Source: CAZACZ01 sp964483695 (GTDB lineage: Bacteria; Deinococcota; Deinococci; Deinococcales; Trueperaceae). From it: a DNA stretch of 34,733 bases. This document shows, piece by piece, positions 1-9,518 of the stretch. Location of the stretch: contig CAZACZ010000030.1 in NCBI GenBank assembly GCA_964483695.1, forward strand, positions 1 through 34,733, in the 5' to 3' direction. Positions within the stretch are counted from its first letter, which is position 1; every line of letters begins with the position of its first letter. The position numbers and the translations under genes were made by a program. The notes below the pieces were generated by a model. The model did not search any database and was not told the origin of the DNA. It saw only the letters and a list, made by a program, of their open reading frames with translations.

Positions 1-937
1 GCAGGACGCGGCGCGCGGCCCCTACGGGCGGGTGCTGGCCGTCCCGGCCGCGCGCAAGCTGGCGCGCGAGCTGGGCGTGGACGTCGAGCAGGTCCGCGGC
101 AGCGGCCCGAACGGCCGCGTGCGGGTGGACGACGTGCGCGCCTTCGCCGAAGGCGGCGCCGAAGTGCCGGCGCCGTCCGCACCGGCCGGGCGCCCCGCCC
201 CGGTCCCCTACGTCGCGCCGGCCGGCTACGAAGCGCTCGAGGAACGCATCCCGGTGCGGGGCCTACGCCGCGCCATCGCGAACCAGATGATGGCGTCGCA
301 TCGGAACACGGTGCGCACGTTGCACGTCGACGAGGCCGACGTGACCTCCCTGGTGGCGCTGCGCGAACGGCTCAAGCCGCGCGCCGAGGCGCGTGGGGTG
401 CGGTTGTCGTACCTGCCGTTCGTGATGAAGGCGGTGGTGGCGGCGCTGCAGGAGTTCCCCATGCTCAACGCCAGCCTCGACGACGCCAAGAACGAGATCG
501 TGCGCAAGCGCTACTACAACATCGGCATGGCCGTCGCCACCGATGCCGGTCTGGTGGTGCCGGTGGTGAAGGCCGTCGACCAGCGCACCATCCTCGACGT
601 CGCCGCCGACATCCAGCGCCTCGCCGCCGCCGCCAAGAACGGCAAGCTCGCGCCCGACGACGTCAAGGGCGGCACCTTCTCGATCACCAACATCGGCAGC
701 CTGGGGGGCTTGTTCTCGTTCCCCATCATCAACGTGCCCGAGGCGGCGATCCTCGGCGTGCACTCCATCAAGAAGCGCCCGGTGGTGTTGCCCGACGACA
801 CCATCGCGGCCCGGCAGATGCTCTACCTCAGCTTGTCGTTCGACCACCGGTTGGTCGACGGTGCCGAAGGAGCGTCCTTCACCAGCCGTGTGATCGACCT
901 GCTGGAGACGCCAGAAGCGATGATGCTGGACCTCTGA
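1..937 (+). CDS. 2-oxoacid dehydrogenase E2 component (dihydrolipoamide acyltransferase), 5'-truncated by the window edge
   Basis: E2 core of a pyruvate or related 2-oxoacid dehydrogenase complex; it transfers acyl groups from lipoyl-lysine to CoA in the cytoplasm. The frame is open to the first bases, so the lipoyl domain and true start lie outside the window. Visible first is the peripheral subunit-binding domain that docks E1/E3 (VPAARKLAREL through GRVRVDDVRAF, about bases 38-155), then a Pro/Ala linker, then the catalytic domain. The catalytic motif SFDHRLVDG is present, with His at 845-847 and Asp at 857-859. Substrate specificity (pyruvate, branched-chain or 2-oxoglutarate) cannot be decided without the upstream E1 genes. 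It is followed by a strong hairpin and converges on ppdK. The family call is firm; the subtype is open. Confidence 0.93.
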   Translation, partial: QDAARGPYGRVLAVPAARKLARELGVDVEQVRGSGPNGRVRVDDVRAFAEGGAEVPAPSAPAGRPAPVPYVAPAGYEALEERIPVRGLRRAIANQMMASHRNTVRTLHVDEADVTSLVALRERLKPRAEARGVRLSYLPFVMKAVVAALQEFPMLNASLDDAKNEIVRKRYYNIGMAVATDAGLVVPVVKAVDQRTILDVAADIQRLAAAAKNGKLAPDDVKGGTFSITNIGSLGGLFSFPIINVPEAAILGVHSIKKRPVVLPDDTIAARQMLYLSLSFDHRLVDGAEGASFTSRVIDLLETPEAMMLDL

Positions 938-984
938 TCCGCGCGCGCCGCGGCGCGTCCGCCCACGCAGCCGACGTTCGAACT

Positions 985-1024
985 GCGAGGCGGCCGGAGG
1001 AACCCGCTCCTCCGGCCGCCTCGC
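985..1024. terminator. Perfect 17-bp hairpin between convergent E2 and ppdK genes
   Basis: Arms 985-1001 and 1008-1024 are exact reverse complements (17 bp), with a 6-base loop ACCCGC. There is no T-tract on either side, but the position between two convergent stop codons fits a bidirectional terminator or mRNA 3'-end stabiliser. Confidence 0.75.
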
Positions 1025-1062
1025 ACATGGCCCCTGCCGCGCCGCGGCAGGTCAGGGTCGCG

Positions 1063-3849
1063 TCACGCCAGCACCGGTTCCGGCGTCTCGCTGGGCGCCT
1101 GGTCCGTCTCGGGTGCGGGGCGAGCGCCGTTGGTCTGGCGGCCGTACTTCAGCGCGGCGTGCGCCGCGGCGAGGCGCGCGATGGGCACGCGGAACGGCGA
1201 GCAGCTCACGTAGTCGAGCCCGAGCTTGTGGCACAGGTGGATCGACGCAGGGTCGCCGCCGTGCTCGCCGCAGATGCCGACCTCGAGATCGGGGCGCACC
1301 GAGCGCCCCAACTGGGTGCCCATCTCGATCAGCCGACCGACGCCGTCCGGGTCGATGGTGGCGAAGGGGTTCTCCTCGAGGATGCCGTGCTCGAGGTAGT
1401 ACATCAGGAAGCCCTTCTCGGCGTCGTCGCGCGACACCCCGAAGGTGGTCTGGGTGAGGTCGTTGGTGCCGTAGCTGAAGAACTGCGCGTCCTTGGCGAG
1501 CTCGTCGGCGGTCAGGGCGGCGCGCGGCACCTCGATCATGGTGCCGAACAGGTACGGGACCTTGACGCCTTGCTCCTCCATCACCATGCGCGCCTCGTCT
1601 TCCAGCGCGCGCTTCTGGGTGCGGAGCTCGTTGACGTGCCCCACCAGCGGGATCATCACTTCGGGGTGGACTTCGATGCCGGCGCGCTTGACGCTGCACG
1701 CCGCTTCGAAGATGGCGCGCACCTGCATGCGGGTCAGCTCGGGGATGAGGATGCCCAGGCGCACGCCGCGGGTGCCGAGCATCGGGTTGGCTTCGCGCAG
1801 CTCGGAGACGCGCTCGAGGTGGTCCTGCTTCTGCCGGATCACGCCGAGGGCGGTGTCGACCTCGCTCAGGGTGTGGAAGTGCTGGAGCTGCACCTTGAGG
1901 TCGGCGAGGTCGTGGACCAGTTCGTCGTGCGACGGCAGGAACTCGTGGAGCGGTGGGTCGATCAAGCGGATGATCACGGGCAGGCCGCTCATCGCGCGGA
2001 ACAGGCCATCGAAGTCGCGCCGCTGCATCGGCAGCAGCGCCGCCAGCGCCTCGGCGCGCTCGGTGCTGGTGCGCGCCATGATCATCTTCTGCACGATCGG
2101 CAGGCGCTCTGGTTCGAAGAACATGTGCTCGGTGCGCACCAGGCCGAGGCCTTCTGCACCGTAGCTGCGGGCCCGCTCCGCGTCGGCCGGGTAGTCGGCG
2201 TTGGCCCGCACCCCGAGGCTACGGATCCCGTCGGCCCACGAGAGCACCTTGGTCAGGTAGGGGTTGCTGATGTCGGGGATGACGGTCGGCAGGCGGCCTA
2301 GGTAGACGTCGCCGACGGTGCCGTCGATGGAGATGGCGTCGCCTTCCTTGACCACCAGGTCGCCGATGGTCATCTCGCGGCGGTCGAGGTCGATGGCGAG
2401 CTCGGCCACGCCGACCACCGCCGGCTTGCCGAACTGCCGCGCCACCAGGGCGGCGTGGCTGGTGCGGCCGCCGGAGCTGGTGACGATCCCCTTGGCGGCG
2501 AGCATGCCGTGCACGTCGTCGGGTTTGGTCTCGGGGCGGACCATGATGACGTCGCGCCCCTCCTCCTTGGCCCACCGCTCGGCGGTGTCGGCGTCGAACG
2601 CCACCACGCCGACCGCGGCGCCGGGCGAGACGTTGAGACCGCCGGCGATGCGCCGCGCTTCCTTGCGCGCCTGCGCTTCGAGTTGCGGGTGGAGGAAGAA
2701 GTCGATCTGCTCGGGCTTGACGCGCCCGACCGCTTCCTTCTCCTCGATCAGCCCTTCCTCGACCATGTCCACCGCGATGCGCACCTCGGCTTGCGCGGTG
2801 CGCTTGCCGTCGCGCGTCTGCAGCACCCAGAGCTTGCCGTGCTCGATGGTGAACTCCATGTCCTGCATGTTGCGGTAGTGCTGCTCGAGGCGCTTGGCGA
2901 TGGCCTGGAACTGCTCGTACGCTTCCGGCATCACCTCGGCCAGTTCCTCGAGCGGTTGCGTGGTGCGGATGCCGGCCACCACGTCCTCACCCTGGGCGTT
3001 GACCAGGAAGTCGCCCTCGAGGTTCGGCTCGCCGGTGGTGGCGTTGCGGCTCATCGCCACGCCGGTCGCGCAGTCGTCGCCCATGTTGCCGAAGACCATG
3101 GTCTGGATGTTGACGGCGGTGCCGAGGTCGTGGCGGATGCCGGCGGCGTTGCGGTAGTCGATGGCGCGCTTGCCGTTCCACGAGCGGAACACCGCTTCGG
3201 TGGCGAGGCGCAACTGGTCCATCGGCTCCTCGGGGAAGTCGCTGCCGGTGTAGGTACGGACGATCTCCTTGAACTTGCGGGTGACTTCCTTCCAGTCGGC
3301 CGCCGACAGCTGGGCGTCGACCTGGACGCCGGCGCTCTTGCGGCGCGCGGTGATGACCGCCTCGAAGACCTCGTCAGGGACCCCCAGCACCACGCTGCCG
3401 AACATCTGCACCAGGCGGCGGTAGGAGTCGTAGACGAAGCGCGCGTCGGCCGTCAGCGCGATGAGTCCCTGGGCCACGTCGTCGTTCAAGCCGATGTTGA
3501 GGATGGTGTCCATCATCCCCGGCATGGAGAACTTGGCGCCCGAGCGGCAAGACACCAACAGCGGCCTGTCGGACGTGCCGAACGTCTTGCCGGTGCGTTC
3601 CTCGACCCGGTGGAGCGCCTCCAACTCCTGCTCCCACATCCCTTCGGGGAACGACTGACCGGCTGCGAGATAGGCGTTGCACGCTTCGGTGGTGACGGTG
3701 AACCCCGGCGGGACGGGAACGCCGAGCCGCGTCATGTCGCCGAGGTTGGCGCCCTTGCCGCCCAGCAGGGCGCGGGCGCCGTCCCAACTGCCGGCTAGGC
3801 CCTCGGCCTCGCCGACTTCATCGAACAGGTACACCCACTTCTTGCTCAT
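1063..3849 (-). CDS. ppdK: Pyruvate, phosphate dikinase
   Basis: Interconverts pyruvate, ATP and phosphate with PEP, AMP and pyrophosphate; cytoplasmic, linking glycolysis and gluconeogenesis. The 928-residue product starts MSKKWVYLFDE and shows the N-terminal nucleotide-binding domain (GGKGANLGDM, VPPGFTVTT). The central swivelling domain has the phosphohistidine motif GGRTSHAALVARQFGKP, with the regulatory-type Thr two residues before the His. The C-terminal PEP/pyruvate TIM barrel has GTMIEVPRA, SYGTNDLTQ and the catalytic-Cys motif GICGEHGGDP. It is slightly longer than the usual 870-900 residues. The ATG at 3847-3849 is preceded by a GGAAGGGA ribosome site. The frame stays open upstream, but that extension has no family similarity and would run into the uvrC promoter. 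No DUF299-type regulatory kinase gene is adjacent. Confidence 0.97.
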   Translation of the reverse strand: MSKKWVYLFDEVGEAEGLAGSWDGARALLGGKGANLGDMTRLGVPVPPGFTVTTEACNAYLAAGQSFPEGMWEQELEALHRVEERTGKTFGTSDRPLLVSCRSGAKFSMPGMMDTILNIGLNDDVAQGLIALTADARFVYDSYRRLVQMFGSVVLGVPDEVFEAVITARRKSAGVQVDAQLSAADWKEVTRKFKEIVRTYTGSDFPEEPMDQLRLATEAVFRSWNGKRAIDYRNAAGIRHDLGTAVNIQTMVFGNMGDDCATGVAMSRNATTGEPNLEGDFLVNAQGEDVVAGIRTTQPLEELAEVMPEAYEQFQAIAKRLEQHYRNMQDMEFTIEHGKLWVLQTRDGKRTAQAEVRIAVDMVEEGLIEEKEAVGRVKPEQIDFFLHPQLEAQARKEARRIAGGLNVSPGAAVGVVAFDADTAERWAKEEGRDVIMVRPETKPDDVHGMLAAKGIVTSSGGRTSHAALVARQFGKPAVVGVAELAIDLDRREMTIGDLVVKEGDAISIDGTVGDVYLGRLPTVIPDISNPYLTKVLSWADGIRSLGVRANADYPADAERARSYGAEGLGLVRTEHMFFEPERLPIVQKMIMARTSTERAEALAALLPMQRRDFDGLFRAMSGLPVIIRLIDPPLHEFLPSHDELVHDLADLKVQLQHFHTLSEVDTALGVIRQKQDHLERVSELREANPMLGTRGVRLGILIPELTRMQVRAIFEAACSVKRAGIEVHPEVMIPLVGHVNELRTQKRALEDEARMVMEEQGVKVPYLFGTMIEVPRAALTADELAKDAQFFSYGTNDLTQTTFGVSRDDAEKGFLMYYLEHGILEENPFATIDPDGVGRLIEMGTQLGRSVRPDLEVGICGEHGGDPASIHLCHKLGLDYVSCSPFRVPIARLAAAHAALKYGRQTNGARPAPETDQAPSETPEPVLA

Positions 3850-4090
3850 CGCGGTTCCCTTCCGGACGCGGCCCGCCGCCGAGGAACGCCGCGATATCGC
3901 GTCCAGGTCGAGGGTATCCTCGGCTCCATGCGAGCGGCCAGTGTCGGATGTCCCCGCGGCGGACGGGGCGGAACGCTCGCCGTGGGCGGGGCCGGACGGT
4001 CGTGGCGGGCGCTCCTGGCGGCGTAGGCCCGGGCACTGCCTACGGGCCGCCGATGTCCCCGGCGAGCGCGGCCGGCGCCGGCACGGAACG

Positions 4091-4096
4091 TACAAT
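4091..4096 (+). promoter_or_regulatory. -10 box TACAAT for uvrC, leaderless arrangement
   Basis: TACAAT ends 6 bases before the GTG start at 4103 and there is no ribosome site, so the transcript probably begins at or next to the start codon. The 253-base ppdK/uvrC intergenic region (3850-4102) holds no gene I can support. On the minus strand the only -10-like match for ppdK is a weak TACCCT (complement of 3911-3916). Confidence 0.6.
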
Positions 4097-4102
4097 CCAG
4101 CC

Positions 4103-5905
<1,803 letters not shown>

Positions 5906-5913
5906 CGCGGCGC

Positions 5914-5933
5914 GAGCCCGCGCCCTCGGGCTC
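5914..5933. terminator. GC hairpin between convergent uvrC and GNAT genes
   Basis: GAGCCCG (5914-5920) pairs perfectly with CGGGCTC (5927-5933) around a 6-base loop, 9 bases after the uvrC stop. No T-tract. It probably serves both converging transcripts. Confidence 0.5.
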
Positions 5934-5949
5934 CCGAGCGCGGCGTCGT

Positions 5950-6519
5950 CTACGGACCGCTGGCGACCCGCGGCGACGCTGCCGGGGTGGCGCGCTCCCG
6001 TCGCAGGGTGGTCCAGGTGGCGCGCGGCAGTTCCATGCGAACGTCGATGCGGCCGGTCTCGTCGGTGCGCCGTTCGACCTCCTGGAAGCCGACCTTGCGG
6101 AACGCCGCCTGCGCGCGCAGGTTGTCGCCGAAGGTGTTGAGGCGCACGACCTCTAGGCCCAGCACCTCGAAGGCGTACCCGAGCAGGGCGTGCATCGCCT
6201 CGGGACCGTAGCCGTGCGACCAGTGGCTGCGCTCGCCGATGATGATGCCGAGCGTGCCCTGGCGCCCACGAACGTCGTAGAGCTCGGTGGTGCCGATGAA
6301 CTCGTCGCGCTCGTCGAAGATCCCGAAGGTGGCACGATCGCTGCGGCGCGCGTCCGACCGCAGCAGCCGCTTGAGCAACCAGAGCGGCACCCGGCTCGGA
6401 GGCGTGCCGTTCAAGTACGCGATCTCCGGGTCCCGGAAGTGGCTCTGGAGCCGGCGCCAGTCCGACTCCGAGAACTCCTCCAGCGGGCGGAGCGTGACGC
6501 GACCGTAGGCCGGCCTCAT
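5950..6519 (-). CDS. GNAT-family N-acetyltransferase (RimJ/RimL type)
   Basis: Predicted acetyl-CoA-dependent N-acetyltransferase of 189 residues; the substrate is unknown. The fold is seen in the run from FGIFDERDEFIGTTEL (central strands) to LGIIIGERSHWSHGYGPEAM, where the segment after the strand matches the acetyl-CoA pyrophosphate-binding loop (usual consensus Q/RxxGxG/A, here HGYGPEA). The final GNAT segment VVRLNTFGDNLRAQAAFRKVGFQEV is typical of RimJ/RimL-like enzymes acting on protein N-termini or small amines. The C-terminal 25 residues are a basic, Ala/Pro-rich tail without clear homology. The ATG at 6517-6519 follows a TAGACT box by 7 bases with no ribosome site. It is monocistronic, so context gives no substrate. 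Confidence 0.85.
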   Translation of the reverse strand: MRPAYGRVTLRPLEEFSESDWRRLQSHFRDPEIAYLNGTPPSRVPLWLLKRLLRSDARRSDRATFGIFDERDEFIGTTELYDVRGRQGTLGIIIGERSHWSHGYGPEAMHALLGYAFEVLGLEVVRLNTFGDNLRAQAAFRKVGFQEVERRTDETGRIDVRMELPRATWTTLRRERATPAASPRVASGP

Positions 6520-6526
6520 GCGGCCC

Positions 6527-6532
6527 AGTCTA
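6527..6532 (-). promoter_or_regulatory. -10 box TAGACT for the GNAT gene, leaderless arrangement
   Basis: On the minus strand TAGACT (complement of 6527-6532) ends 7 bases before the ATG at 6519. No Shine-Dalgarno sequence lies between. Confidence 0.55.
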
Positions 6533-6597
6533 CTCCCATGCCCAACGCACGGCGGTACGCATGCCGAAGGGCACCCGGCGGCCGGCGCGAGCGAGGC

Positions 6598-6603
6598 TAT
6601 ACT
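6598..6603 (+). promoter_or_regulatory. -10 box TATACT upstream of moxR
   Basis: A good TATACT hexamer lies 44 bases before the moxR ATG. In this case the gene has a ribosome site (GAGGTG, 6639-6644), so a short leader of about 38 bases is expected. No clear -35 element. Confidence 0.5.
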
Positions 6604-6647
6604 GCGCGGGTGCCGGGCGCCGATCCCGGTCGTCCACCGAGGTGCTC

Positions 6648-7616
<969 letters not shown>

Positions 7617-7644
7617 GGTCCGGGACGCCATGCACCGGCCCGCG

Positions 7645-7676
7645 GCGCGCACGCCGGGTACGCCTCGTGTGCGCGC
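7645..7676. other. Inverted repeat between moxR and the DUF58 gene
   Basis: GCGCGCAC (7645-7652) and GTGCGCGC (7669-7676) are perfect complements around a 16-base loop, inside the 113-base gap between moxR and its partner. These genes usually abut or overlap. It could reduce downstream transcription or mark an mRNA processing site; in such GC-rich DNA chance is also possible. Confidence 0.35.
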
Positions 7677-7729
7677 GCGGACGCGGTCGCGGCGTCGCCT
7701 TCCTCCCCTGACGGCCTTCGCCCCGCATC

Positions 7730-8605
7730 ATGCTCAGCGACCGTAGCCGCGCCGTCCTCGACCGGTACGCCCTCGCGTCGCGCGCGCTCAGCCGCCTCAG
7801 CGGCGAGCGCAGCGCCACCGAGCCGGGGCAGAGCGTCGAGTTCCACGACTTCCGGCCCTACCAGCCCGGCGACGAGCTCCGCTACGTCGATTGGCGCGTC
7901 TATGCCCGCACCGGCCGGCTCTACACCCGGCTGTACCAGGCCGAGCGCGCGGTGCGCCTGCACCTCGTGCTCGACACCAGTGCCAGCATGGGGCTGGGCA
8001 ACAAGGCGCGCTTCGCGCGCACCCTGGTGCAGTTGCTGAGCTACGTCGCCCAACGCGACGCCCCGACCCAGTTGCACCTGCTCGACGGCCGCAGCAGCCG
8101 ACCGGCGCAAGGACGAGCCGGCGTTCGCGACGCCTGGCGCTTCGTCGAGGAGGCACCGGTGCTGAGCGGCGAGAGCGCGGCGCCGCTGACGGCCCTGAAG
8201 CGCATCGCCTTGAACCTGCCGGCCGTGCGCGGCACGGCGTTGGTACTGGTGGTCTCGGACCTGATGGAGGACATCCCGATCCAGCCCACCTTGGCGGCGC
8301 TGCATGCCCGCGGCGTCGACGCCGGGTTCTTGCAGGTGCTGTCCGACGACGACTTGCAGCCCGAGGCGGGGCTGCTCGAGTTGCACGACGTCGAGACCGG
8401 CGAGCGCATGCCGGTGGGGCCGGACGAGGTGCGCGTCTACCGTGAGGAGGCGCAAGCGTTCGTCCGGCGCACCCGCAGCGCGATCCTCCGTGCCGGCTTC
8501 CGGCACCTGCTGCTGCGCTCCGGCCGGATCGCGGACGAAGGGGCCGAGGTGGAACGCAGCGCCTTCGCTGCGTTGGTACGAGAGGGTGTGCTGCTCAAGC
8601 GATGA
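7730..8605 (+). CDS. DUF58-domain protein (MoxR partner)
   Basis: DUF58 proteins contain a von Willebrand A-like fold and are encoded beside MoxR ATPases; their exact biochemical role is not settled. The 291-residue protein carries the signature segment GQSVEFHDFRPYQPGDELRYVDWRVYARTGRLYTRLYQ and a MIDAS-like metal site DTSASMG starting at Asp82. It has no membrane segment, unlike the longer DUF58 proteins with N-terminal helices, so it is probably cytoplasmic. The ATG at 7730 has no convincing ribosome site. Its stop overlaps the kinase start in an ATGA arrangement, indicating translational coupling with that gene. Confidence 0.9.
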   Translation: MLSDRSRAVLDRYALASRALSRLSGERSATEPGQSVEFHDFRPYQPGDELRYVDWRVYARTGRLYTRLYQAERAVRLHLVLDTSASMGLGNKARFARTLVQLLSYVAQRDAPTQLHLLDGRSSRPAQGRAGVRDAWRFVEEAPVLSGESAAPLTALKRIALNLPAVRGTALVLVVSDLMEDIPIQPTLAALHARGVDAGFLQVLSDDDLQPEAGLLELHDVETGERMPVGPDEVRVYREEAQAFVRRTRSAILRAGFRHLLLRSGRIADEGAEVERSAFAALVREGVLLKR

Positions 8606-9453
8606 ACCCCTCCGGGGGCCCGCGGGCGGCGCTCCCGGCCGCGGCGACGAACGGCTACCATGGGTCCACGGTGGGGCTCCTGGGCACACGGTTGGCGGAC
8701 GGCATGCAGGTGCTGCGCGTACTCGAGCGCGGCGCGTCGGCCCGCGTCTACCTGGTCAGCGACGGGCGGCGGCTGAAGGCCATCAAGCTCTTCCGACGCG
8801 AGCACGCCGCCCGGGCGGCGCGCGAGTACGCCATCGGGCACGGCCTCGAGCACCCGCACGTCAACCCGGTCGAGGACGCCGTCGAGCTCGAAGGCGCCCC
8901 CGGGGTGCGCATGCCGTTCGCGGCCGGCGTGCGGCTGAGCATCTGGTTGCGCGCCGCGCCGACGGCCGCCGAGCGGCTCCGGACGCTGGCCGGCGTGGCC
9001 GACGCGCTCGCCTACCTGCACCAACGTGGCATCGTCCATCGCGACGTCAAGCCCGAGAACATCCTCGTCGACGCGCGCGGTCACGCGCTGCTGCTCGACT
9101 TCGACCTGGCGCTTCGCATCGGCGAGGCCGCGCCGCGCGCGGTGGCCGGCACGCCCGCCTACCTCAGCCCGGAACAGGTGCGAGGGGAGCCGCCCACGCC
9201 GGCCACCGACCTCTACGGTTTCGGGGTGCTGCTCTACCAGGCGCTCGCTGGCGAGGTGCCGTTCACCGGCAGCGTCGACGAGGTGAGGGCCGCGCACTGC
9301 CGCGACGAACCCGCGCGGGTGTCGTCGTTCGATCCGGTGTGGGCGCCGCTCGATCCGCTCGTCACCGACCTGCTCGCGAAGAAGAGCGCCGCGCGGCCCG
9401 CCGACGCCGCGATGGTGGCGGCGGCGCTGCGAGCGGCCGCCACCGCGGGCTGA
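8602..9453 (+). CDS. Serine/threonine protein kinase, Hanks type, without sensor domain
   Basis: Predicted cytoplasmic protein kinase of 283 residues. The lysine motif KAIKLF, catalytic loop HRDVKPENIL and activation-segment end GTPAYLSPEQV are all present. Two motifs deviate: the glycine loop reads ERGASARVYLV, with only one of the usual glycines, and the metal-binding DFG is DFD (LLDFDLALRIG). The HRD Asp and the Asn are kept, so activity is still plausible. There is no transmembrane helix or PASTA domain, since the protein ends shortly after the C-lobe. The ATG at 8602 overlaps the previous stop (ATGA). A second possible start is the GTG at 8671, which begins the conserved part and follows a TACCAT box. 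Its placement behind moxR and DUF58 suggests it phosphorylates or is controlled by that pair. Confidence 0.88.
   Translation: MNPSGGPRAALPAAATNGYHGSTVGLLGTRLADGMQVLRVLERGASARVYLVSDGRRLKAIKLFRREHAARAAREYAIGHGLEHPHVNPVEDAVELEGAPGVRMPFAAGVRLSIWLRAAPTAAERLRTLAGVADALAYLHQRGIVHRDVKPENILVDARGHALLLDFDLALRIGEAAPRAVAGTPAYLSPEQVRGEPPTPATDLYGFGVLLYQALAGEVPFTGSVDEVRAAHCRDEPARVSSFDPVWAPLDPLVTDLLAKKSAARPADAAMVAAALRAAATAG
8656..8661 (+). promoter_or_regulatory. Possible internal -10 box TACCAT for the kinase gene
   Basis: TACCAT lies inside the 5' end of the coupled kinase frame and ends 9 bases before an in-frame GTG (8671) where the conserved kinase sequence begins. It would give a shorter 260-residue form. 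The spacing is at the edge of the pattern seen at other genes here. Confidence 0.3.
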
Positions 9454-9506
9454 ACGCCGCTGCTGGCGACCTGCCGACGTCGCGGCGTCGCCGATGCCCA
9501 CCCACG

Positions 9507-9512
9507 TATGAT
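9507..9512 (+). promoter_or_regulatory. -10 box TATGAT for the permease operon, leaderless arrangement
   Basis: TATGAT ends 6 bases before the GTG at 9519. There is no ribosome site between them. Confidence 0.6.
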
Positions 9513-9518
9513 GTGCGC